A DNA stretch of 64,000 bases from CAWCDJ01 sp963778675. GTDB lineage: Bacteria; Acidobacteriota; Terriglobia; Bryobacterales; Bryobacteraceae. The notes beneath the pieces are model-generated. The model saw nothing but the letters and a program-made list of their open reading frames with translations. It searched no databases and was not told the origin of the DNA. Position numbers and translations under genes: made by a program. How positions within the stretch are numbered: the first letter of the stretch is position 1; each line of letters begins with the position of its first letter. Positions 41,520 to 47,734 of this stretch are shown here, in pieces. The stretch lies in NCBI GenBank assembly GCA_963778675.1, contig CAVZVI010000011.1:558001-622000 (forward strand), in the 5' to 3' direction.

Positions 41520-41525
41520 TCCCTT

Positions 41526-41531
41526 ATCATA
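41526..41531 (-). promoter_or_regulatory. -10 element TATGAT, leaderless-type
   Basis: On the minus strand TATGAT is followed by AAGGGA and the ATG at 41519. It has the same spacing as other close -10 elements in the window. Confidence 0.5.
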
Positions 41532-41565
41532 CCGTGGCGCCTTGGCCGGGCTGCGCGCCGTTCAC

Positions 41566-41886
41566 CTATCCGGCGGGCTCCACCACCGCCGCCATGGACC
41601 CTTTCGAGCGGGGCAGCCGCCAGTCGGCTCCGTAGGAGTGAATCTGGTCGCGGGCGAACTCCGCTTGCAGCAGTTCGCAGACGATCAGCACGGTGCGGCC
41701 GCAGCGGTCCACTTCTTCGGCATGGCGATAAGCCTGGTCGAGCGTGAAGATGAAGATCTTCTGCAGCATTTCGATCACGTAGTCGTACGTGTGATCGTTA
41801 TCGTCCAGCAGTACGACGCGGTAAAGCGGGACGTTCTGTTCGCGCTCGAAGGTCTCGGTTTCCGGTGAAATCGAAGGCTTTGGCAC
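41566..41886 (-). CDS. clpS: ATP-dependent Clp protease adaptor ClpS
   Basis: The 106-residue protein is a ClpS: a flexible N-terminal extension (1-20) precedes YRVVLLDDNDHTYDYVIEML, the segment that binds N-degron residues, followed by FTLDQAYRHAEEVDRCGRTVLIVCELLQAEFARDQIHSYG. It delivers substrates with destabilising N-terminal residues to ClpAP or ClpCP. The start is a GTG at 41886. No clpA or clpC is adjacent. It is divergent from the cysteine desulfurase gene across about 47 bases. Confidence 0.93.
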   Translation of the reverse strand: MPKPSISPETETFEREQNVPLYRVVLLDDNDHTYDYVIEMLQKIFIFTLDQAYRHAEEVDRCGRTVLIVCELLQAEFARDQIHSYGADWRLPRSKGSMAAVVEPAG

Positions 41887-41933
41887 CTGTAGGACCAGTA
41901 TCCGCCATTTCGCGCCACAATGGGAGTGAGCGC

Positions 41934-43061
41934 ATGCACCCGCCGGTCTACCTGGATTATCACGCCACCACCCCCGTGGACCCCCGCGTCCTGGATGCGA
42001 TGCTCCCGTTTTTCGGAGCGAAGTTCGGCAACGCCGCCAGCCGCGGCCACCGCTTCGGATGGGAAGCCGAGAAGGCCGTAGAACTCGCCCGAAAGAGCGT
42101 TGCCGAGCTCGCCGGCGCCCCGCCCCGGGAGATCATTTTCACCAGCGGCGCCACCGAATCCAACAACCTGGCGATCAAAGGCGCGGGCGCCGTGCACATC
42201 ATTACCGTCGCCACCGAGCACAAAGCGGTGCTCGACCCGGCCAAGCGCGCAGCAGGCCGGTTGACCGTGCTCCGCCCCCGGCCGGACGGCCTGATCGATC
42301 TCGGGGAACTGCGCGCCGCGATCCGGCCGGAGCCGACCCTGGTGAGCGTGATGTGGGCCAATAATGAAATCGGCGTCATCCAGCCGGTAGCCGAAATCGG
42401 CGCGATTTGCCGCGAAACCGGAGCGCTGTTTCACTGCGATGCCGCTCAGGCCTTGGGCAAAGTGCCGCTGAGTGTCGAGCACGCCGACCTCATGTCGTTC
42501 AGCGCGCACAAGCTCTATGGGCCGAAGGGCGTCGGCGCTCTCTACGTGCGCCGCAAGCGCGTCCGGCTTACCCCGCAGATGGATGGCGGCGGCCACGAAT
42601 CCGGGTTGCGCTCGGGCACGTTGAATGTGCCGTCCATCGTGGGGTTTGGCGAGGCCTGCTCCCTCTGCGCCCGCGAAATGACGGAGGAAGCTGCCCGGGT
42701 GGGGGCCTTGCGCGACCGTTTGAAGACGCGGCTCGAGACGCAATTGCAGGAACTGGCCTCGGTGAACGGATCCATGGAGCACCGCCTTCCCGGGAATCTC
42801 AACATGAGCTTTTCCGGCGTGGACGCGGAGGCCCTTCTGATGAGCATGCCGGAGATCGCGCTTTCCACCGGCTCCGCGTGCACCTCCGCCACCGTGGAGC
42901 CGAGCCACGTTCTGCGCGCGCTCGGCGCTACGGCCGGGCAGGCGCACTCGTCGCTGCGCTTCGGCCTCGGCCGGTTCACCACCGAAGAGGAGGTGGATTA
43001 CGCTGCCGGCCGGGTGATCGAATCGGTTCGCAAATTGCGGGCGCTTTCACCCATGCTATAA
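41934..43061 (+). CDS. Cysteine desulfurase (NifS/IscS family)
   Basis: This 375-residue PLP enzyme takes sulfur from cysteine to form a persulfide for Fe-S cluster and thio-cofactor synthesis. The N-terminal VYLDYHATTPVDPRVLDAM, TSGATESNNLAIKG, HCDAAQALGKVPL, the PLP-binding Lys in MSFSAHKLYGPKG (about residue 195) and the catalytic Cys loop STGSACTSATVEPSHVL (about 315-331) are all present. The ATG at 41934 has GGGAG seven bases upstream. No iscU or suf gene is adjacent. NifS-like enzymes can also supply selenium, which may matter for the nearby selenoprotein (inference). The end of the gene contains the promoter of the rpmI-rplT operon. Confidence 0.95.
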   Translation: MHPPVYLDYHATTPVDPRVLDAMLPFFGAKFGNAASRGHRFGWEAEKAVELARKSVAELAGAPPREIIFTSGATESNNLAIKGAGAVHIITVATEHKAVLDPAKRAAGRLTVLRPRPDGLIDLGELRAAIRPEPTLVSVMWANNEIGVIQPVAEIGAICRETGALFHCDAAQALGKVPLSVEHADLMSFSAHKLYGPKGVGALYVRRKRVRLTPQMDGGGHESGLRSGTLNVPSIVGFGEACSLCAREMTEEAARVGALRDRLKTRLETQLQELASVNGSMEHRLPGNLNMSFSGVDAEALLMSMPEIALSTGSACTSATVEPSHVLRALGATAGQAHSSLRFGLGRFTTEEEVDYAAGRVIESVRKLRALSPML

Positions 43062-43062
43062 T
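43035..43062 (+). promoter_or_regulatory. Promoter of the rpmI-rplT operon
   Basis: TTGCGG (43035-43040), 16 bases, and TATAAT (43057-43062) with an extended TG two bases before it lie across the end of the cysteine desulfurase gene. The leader to rpmI would be about 33 bases. Confidence 0.7.
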
Positions 43063-43101
43063 CGGTGAGTCTTTCCTGTTCGAGAAGACCCCAGAATTTC
43101 T

Positions 43102-43296
43102 ATGCCTAAGCTGAAGACTCACAAAGGTGCGTCCAAGCGGTTCAAGAAGACCGGCACGGGCAAAGTGGTTCGCAACCACGCGTTCGGCCGCCATATCTTG
43201 ACCTCCAAACCGCACAAACGCAAGAAGAAGTTGCATCAGAGCGTGGTCGCCGATCCGGCCGACCAGCCCGTTCTGAAGCGCATGCTCCCCTATTAG
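43102..43296 (+). CDS. rpmI: 50S ribosomal protein L35
   Basis: The 64-residue basic protein matches L35 throughout, beginning MPKLKTHKGASKRFKKTGTG and with the conserved HILTSKPHKRKKKL segment. It is a component of the large ribosomal subunit. It lies 80 bases before rplT in the usual order, but infC, which normally precedes it, is absent; a cysteine desulfurase gene takes that place. Confidence 0.97.
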   Translation: MPKLKTHKGASKRFKKTGTGKVVRNHAFGRHILTSKPHKRKKKLHQSVVADPADQPVLKRMLPY

Positions 43297-43376
43297 GGTG
43301 AGCGGCATTGCGCGGCCGGAGCGCGTGGCACGTGCCCGAACCGCCAATCGTGAATTGATTTTCAAGGAGATGAAAC

Positions 43377-43739
43377 GTGCCCAGAGTTAAACGTGGAACC
43401 CACCGCCGGGCCTCCCGGAAGAAGACGCTGCATCAGGCGTCGGGTTATTTTCTTACCAAGAGCAAGCTATATCGCGCGGCGCAGGAAGCCGTGGAGCGCG
43501 GACTCAAGTTCGCCTACGTCGGCCGCAAGAACAAGAAGCGCGATTTCCGCGCCCTGTGGATTGTGCGCATCAACGCCGCCTGCCGCGAAGCCGGCATTTC
43601 CTATAGCAAGTTCCTGCATGGATTGAAGGCCGCGGGCCTCGACCTGAACCGCAAGGTTCTGGCTGATGTCGCCCTGCACGACGACGCCGCTTTCCGCCAG
43701 TTGGTGGAATCGGCCAAGGCAGCCCTCGAGAAAGCGTGA
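43377..43739 (+). CDS. rplT: 50S ribosomal protein L20
   Basis: The 120-residue protein is a typical L20, with MPRVKRGTHRRASRKKTLHQASGYF, AYVGRKNKKRDFRALWIVRINAACREAG and YSKFLHGLKAAGLDLNRKVLADVA. It is an early assembly protein of the large subunit and in many bacteria represses its own operon. The start is a GTG at 43377 preceded by AAGGAG. Its stop overlaps the GTG start of the coiled-coil gene downstream. Confidence 0.97.
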   Translation: MPRVKRGTHRRASRKKTLHQASGYFLTKSKLYRAAQEAVERGLKFAYVGRKNKKRDFRALWIVRINAACREAGISYSKFLHGLKAAGLDLNRKVLADVALHDDAAFRQLVESAKAALEKA

Positions 43740-43990
43740 GCCCTGGTATGAGTCCCGCGGATCAGGAAATCGACTCCCTTGGCAGTTTGGAAGAACGCAT
43801 CCAGCAGGCGGTGCAGTTGGTGAGCCGGCTGCGCCGGGAAAAAGAAACAGCCGTCGAAGAGGCCGCCGCCGCCAAAGCCGAAGCGGCCCGCCTCGCCGAC
43901 GAGGTCAAGACGCTCCAGGCGGAGCGGAAGCAGGTCCGTTCCCGTATCGAGAAACTGCTGGGGCAAATCGATCAATTGAGCGCCGGCTAG
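43736..43990 (+). CDS. Small coiled-coil protein (ZapB-like)
   Basis: This 84-residue protein is almost entirely a coiled coil (about 15-82), rich in Glu, Ala, Lys and Arg, with heptads such as LEERIQQAVQLVSRLRREKE and LADEVKTLQAERKQVRSRIEKLLGQI. Its size, shape and position directly before zapA suggest a ZapB-like division factor, but coiled coils cannot be assigned by sequence alone. The GTG at 43736 overlaps the rplT stop (GTGA). An ATG at 43748 is the alternative start. Confidence 0.8.
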   Translation: MSPGMSPADQEIDSLGSLEERIQQAVQLVSRLRREKETAVEEAAAAKAEAARLADEVKTLQAERKQVRSRIEKLLGQIDQLSAG

Positions 43991-44016
43991 CCGCCGGACG
44001 CTCCCGGAAAAAGCCG

Positions 44017-44337
44017 GTGGAGAGCAGCACGCCCGACAAGCAGCCCGTTCGCGTCACCATTCTGAGCCGGCCGTACACGCTGCTGGCCAGCGGCGACCCG
44101 CGCGAAGTCGAGGAAGTCGCCGCCAGCGTCGACGAGCTGATGCTTTCTATCGCCGCCAAAGCTCCCAACGCCGATTCCACCCGCATCGCCGTGCTGGCCT
44201 GTCTGCATCTGGCCGACAAGCTGCGCCTCCTGGAACGCGACCTCAACCAATTGAAGGCCCGGGTGGACCGCAAATCGGAGGAGTTCGCGGGCCTGCTGGA
44301 GCAATTGATCGAATCGGCCGGAGACCCGGCCAAATGA
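44017..44337 (+). CDS. zapA: Cell division protein ZapA
   Basis: The 106-residue protein has the ZapA layout: an N-terminal beta part, VRVTILSRPYTLLASGDPREVEEVAASVDELMLSIAAKAPNADSTRIAVLACLHLADKL (about 10-68), and a C-terminal coiled coil (about 70-100). ZapA binds FtsZ and cross-links filaments in the division ring. The start is taken as the GTG at 44017, which sits 27 bases after the coiled-coil gene. A longer open frame exists, but its upstream part is out-of-frame sequence of L20 and the coiled coil. The DUF1684 gene begins inside its stop (ATGA at 44334-44337). Confidence 0.87.
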   Translation: MESSTPDKQPVRVTILSRPYTLLASGDPREVEEVAASVDELMLSIAAKAPNADSTRIAVLACLHLADKLRLLERDLNQLKARVDRKSEEFAGLLEQLIESAGDPAK

Positions 44338-45149
44338 TTCGCACGGCAATCCTTCTGGTGATCGGTGTCAGTATGGCTTCGGCAGCGGACTATCCCTCGG
44401 AGATCGCGGCATGGCGCCGCGCGCGTGAAGCGGCCCTCAAGGCCGACGCCGGATGGCTCACGCTGGCCGGACTCTTCTGGCTGCATGACGGCGCCAACCG
44501 CTTCGGGCGCGATGCATCGAACGCCATCGTTCTGTCCGACGGGCCGGCGCTGGCGGGCTCATTTCAATTGCAGAACGGCGAAGTGACCGTCACGATGGAC
44601 GGCGCCACGCGCAAGGTCGCGCACGACTCCGGCGACAGCATCCACGTGGGCCGGCTGAGCCTGCAACTCATCCGGCGCGGCGGCAAGTATGCGATTCGCC
44701 TGCGGGACCCCGACAGCGAATACCGGCGCAACTTTCACGGCATCGAATCCTATCCCGTGGATGAAGCGTGGCGCATCACGGCCCGGTTCGTTCCGGAGCC
44801 GCGCAAGATCCCGATCCTGAATATCATCGGCCAGACCGAAGACGACGACTGTCCCGGCTACGCGGTTTTCCAGATTCATGGCCGGGAATACCGCCTCTAT
44901 CCGATTTTCGAAGAGCCCGGCGCGAAAGAACTGTTTTACATCTTCCGCGACCTGACCAGTGGAAAGGAAACCTACGGCGCCGGCCGCTTCTTCTATTCGG
45001 CCCTGCCCGAGAACGGCCGCGTGGTCCTCGATTTCAACAAGGCCTACAACCCGCCCTGCGCATTCACGCCGTACGCCACCTGCCCGCTGCCTCCCAAAGA
45101 GAACCGCCTCGATGTGAAAGTCGAAGCCGGCGAAAAGAAGTACCACTAG
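44334..45149 (+). CDS. DUF1684 domain protein, exported
   Basis: This 271-residue protein has a signal peptide (MIRTAILLVIGVSMASA) and a single DUF1684 domain. It contains AAWRRAREAALKADAGWLTLAGLFWLHDGANRFGRDASN near the N-terminus, PDSEYRRNFHGIESYPVD in the middle and FNKAYNPPCAFTPYATCPLPPKENRL near the C-terminus, all characteristic of the family, whose function is unknown. It is probably periplasmic. Its ATG overlaps the zapA stop, so it belongs to the end of the rpmI-rplT-zapA transcription unit. It is convergent with the HD-GYP gene. Confidence 0.92.
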   Translation: MIRTAILLVIGVSMASAADYPSEIAAWRRAREAALKADAGWLTLAGLFWLHDGANRFGRDASNAIVLSDGPALAGSFQLQNGEVTVTMDGATRKVAHDSGDSIHVGRLSLQLIRRGGKYAIRLRDPDSEYRRNFHGIESYPVDEAWRITARFVPEPRKIPILNIIGQTEDDDCPGYAVFQIHGREYRLYPIFEEPGAKELFYIFRDLTSGKETYGAGRFFYSALPENGRVVLDFNKAYNPPCAFTPYATCPLPPKENRLDVKVEAGEKKYH

Positions 45150-45163
45150 CTCCGGACAGGCCG

Positions 45164-45967
45164 CTAGGCCTGCGCGAACACCAGAAACTGCTCGAGACCG
45201 GCCAGCGAACTTCGCATCGCCTGCAGGCTCCGGTCGCGGGATGATGAGTAGTCCCCGATCTTCGAGATCACGCCGGGATGCAGTTTGAAGAACAGCCGGA
45301 CAAGTTCCGGATCGCGCCAGCCGCGGCTCGCCTCATCGCCGATCACGCGAAGCGCTTCCTGTGGCGCAAAGGCTCTCTTGTAGGGGCGCGCGCTGACCAG
45401 GGCGTCATAGATGTCCGCAATCTGCACGATTCGGGCGAGCAGCGGAATCCGCTCACCCATCAGCCCGTCCGGATATCCGCTGCCATCCCAACGTTCGTGG
45501 TGATGGCGAATGATCGGCAGAACCGGTGCCAGAGATTTCAGGTGCCGGCAAATCTCTTCCCCGCGCGCGGCATGACTACGCATGATGGCCCATTCCGGAT
45601 CCGTCAGTCCTCCCGGCTTGAAGAGGATCGAGTCGGGAATCCCGACCTTTCCCACGTCGTGCAGGTGGCCTCCCCGATATAGCGCCAGCAGACTGCTCAG
45701 TTCCAGACCCATGGCAAAGCCCAGGCTGACGCTGATCAGCGCCAGGCGCTCGCAGTGTCCGGCGGTCTGGCGATCCCGCTGTTCCACGGCCTGCGCCACA
45801 GCGAACAGGATCTCTTCGGTTTCGTCAATGCCGTAGCCGGGATCGCCCGGCGGTCCGGACTGCATCGCCATGTCCCCCGTCTCCAATTGCAGACGACATC
45901 GCTCAAGGTGCCTGCAGCGAGGCTCGACCTTGGATTGGCTCACGGCGGTGCTCGGGAACGTGTCCAT
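45164..45967 (-). CDS. HD-GYP domain phosphodiesterase
   Basis: The 267-residue protein has an HD-GYP domain (about 55-230) with the HD signature HLHDVGKVGIPD, the second histidine set RHHHERWDGSGYPDG (containing the GYP motif) and DIYDALVSARPYK. Such enzymes hydrolyse the second messenger c-di-GMP to GMP or pGpG with a two- or three-iron centre. No receiver or sensor domain is fused; the N-terminal 50 residues are unassigned and contain three Cys (CRHLERC). It is cytoplasmic. No GGDEF cyclase gene lies in the window. Confidence 0.94.
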   Translation of the reverse strand: MDTFPSTAVSQSKVEPRCRHLERCRLQLETGDMAMQSGPPGDPGYGIDETEEILFAVAQAVEQRDRQTAGHCERLALISVSLGFAMGLELSSLLALYRGGHLHDVGKVGIPDSILFKPGGLTDPEWAIMRSHAARGEEICRHLKSLAPVLPIIRHHHERWDGSGYPDGLMGERIPLLARIVQIADIYDALVSARPYKRAFAPQEALRVIGDEASRGWRDPELVRLFFKLHPGVISKIGDYSSSRDRSLQAMRSSLAGLEQFLVFAQA

Positions 45968-46037
45968 AAGAGCTCATGGAATTTATCGGCATGGTGCGGA
46001 AAAACACGAGTATGCTAGGTGAAAAAATTCGACAACC

Positions 46038-47660
46038 TCAGCGCCTCACCACAGTCACGGCACGCCAGGAAGAGTTGCCCGCCGCGTCGTATGCCCGCAC
46101 CGTCACGACATTCGTGCCCACCAGCAGTGGGACGGCGGCCGTCCAGTTCGTCGTTCCCGAGGCGGCTCCGGCATCTCCGTTGGAGGTGCTCCACTTGACG
46201 GCAGCCACTGCCACATCGTCGACTGCCGTTCCGCTGATCGTTAACGAGGCCGCTGCGGTCGAGAGAATCGTGGTGGCCGGCGATAGGATCGCGAGCGATG
46301 GCGGAACCCGGTCCGCGGAAGGCGTACTGGGCGGAGTCGGAGTCGTCGGGCTCGCCGGAGTCGTCGGTGCCGTAGGAGTCGCGGGCGGTGGCAGCGTCGG
46401 CGCGGATGGCTCGGACGGCGTGGCCGGGTCCGGCGGCGGAAGCGTCGGCGTGGTCGGCACGGCCGGCTCGCCCGGTGTCGTAGGAGACGTTGGAGGCGGC
46501 AGCGAGGGCGTAGCCGGATCCGCCGTGGTCGATTGGCTGGTTCCGTAAAGCGCCTGAATTCCCGCAATATCGTCCGCCGTCAGTCCGCCGGCCTGATGGT
46601 AGTACGGATACATCACCGCCCCAGGTACGTCCGAATGCCCCAGTCCGAGCGCGTGCCCGGCTTCGTGCAGCACCACCGTGTACAGGTCGACACCCGTGCC
46701 GGCGGCCCAGGCCTCGTCCGCGTCCAGGTGCATGTCGCCGGCGACCGGTTCGCTGTTCGGCGGCGCGGGGTAGTAGGTGTGGCCCAGGATTCCACCCGGG
46801 CCGTCAAACGGGTAGTTGTCGCCGTGGGCTCCCCGCGCGAACCGGATCGCAATGGTCCGGATTGCATCCGCCGTCTGTCCCTCCGTGAACCGCAGCGGGG
46901 CGTACTGCTGCCATTGCCGCAGCGCGCGCTCGATCTCCCCCCGTACGGTGGCCTCGTCCAGTTTCTCGGTCAACGTCTCGAAGTAGTACTGGAGGGGCAC
47001 CACACCGGAGGAATCCTTCGCCCACCCCCCCGTCGCCATCGCGTAGTCGGCGATGGGCCCGGCTTCGGTGACCGCGCCGCCGCAGCCCTGCACCGGGATT
47101 CCGGTCAGCAGATCGGCCGACGCCGGCAGAATATATGCCACCGTATCGGACGCCGCCAGCTTCGCCAGTTGCGAATAGCTGCCCGACACCAGGAGGTGAT
47201 TCGGAAGCAGGTACGGATTCGGTATGACGTCCAAGCCCCACCCCTGAACCAGGGTTCGTGCCTCGGCCATATCCACATCGCTATGGAAAATCACCACGAA
47301 GGCCGTGGGGGAGCCGTCCGCCAATTTGGGACTCAGCTTGTCCGCGGCTCCAAGAGGTCCGGCCCAACGGACACCCAAACCACTGAGATCCGCTCCACGC
47401 GCCGCTGAAATCATCAGCGAGTTATCAGGCACATACCCGATTACTCGAATACCTCGCCGGCCTAGGGCGTCTCGCACCTCCCGGCTCGGGTAGGCGCCGA
47501 ACTGGACCAGCAAATGGCTTCGTTCCGACAGCCGGCCGCTCGCTTGCCAGGCTGCCGTAGGGGGCGCCAGCGTGCGGGTTTTCAAGCGAATCGCAACCTG
47601 TGCCGGGGCGCACTGCGCAAGCGCAACCCCCACCATCAAAGCCAGCCGCACCAGTTTCAT
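46038..47660 (-). CDS. Secreted matrixin (M10) metalloprotease with Pro/Thr linker and Ig-like domain
   Basis: This 540-residue protein has a signal peptide (about 1-20), a pro-region (about 21-190), a matrixin catalytic domain (about 195-375) with zinc motif HEAGHALGLGH (332-342) and Met-turn VMYP (350), a Pro/Thr/Ala-rich linker (about 378-450), and a C-terminal bacterial Ig-like domain (about 452-540). The only cysteine in the mature chain is Cys193 in VQGCGGA, between pro-region and catalytic domain, where it could act as a cysteine switch keeping the enzyme latent. It is an extracellular or surface protease. It is divergent from the NHL giant gene, and AGGGCAG lies before the ATG. Confidence 0.93.
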   Translation of the reverse strand: MKLVRLALMVGVALAQCAPAQVAIRLKTRTLAPPTAAWQASGRLSERSHLLVQFGAYPSREVRDALGRRGIRVIGYVPDNSLMISAARGADLSGLGVRWAGPLGAADKLSPKLADGSPTAFVVIFHSDVDMAEARTLVQGWGLDVIPNPYLLPNHLLVSGSYSQLAKLAASDTVAYILPASADLLTGIPVQGCGGAVTEAGPIADYAMATGGWAKDSSGVVPLQYYFETLTEKLDEATVRGEIERALRQWQQYAPLRFTEGQTADAIRTIAIRFARGAHGDNYPFDGPGGILGHTYYPAPPNSEPVAGDMHLDADEAWAAGTGVDLYTVVLHEAGHALGLGHSDVPGAVMYPYYHQAGGLTADDIAGIQALYGTSQSTTADPATPSLPPPTSPTTPGEPAVPTTPTLPPPDPATPSEPSAPTLPPPATPTAPTTPASPTTPTPPSTPSADRVPPSLAILSPATTILSTAAASLTISGTAVDDVAVAAVKWSTSNGDAGAASGTTNWTAAVPLLVGTNVVTVRAYDAAGNSSWRAVTVVRR

Positions 47661-47734
47661 GTTGTCTGCCCTGATTTTCTTTTCGGGGAGTTTTGAGATT
47701 TTCTCCGCCTTGGGGCACTAGGAATTTCACAGGG

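Noticed and set aside
43666..44337. A longer ZapA with 117 extra N-terminal residues
   Set aside because: The extra part is the shifted frame of L20 and the coiled-coil gene and is Arg/Pro-rich. ZapA homology starts only after the GTG at 44017.
46300..46520. G/C-rich short repeats
   Set aside because: They encode the Pro/Thr/Ala linker of the matrixin protein on the minus strand and are in frame throughout.
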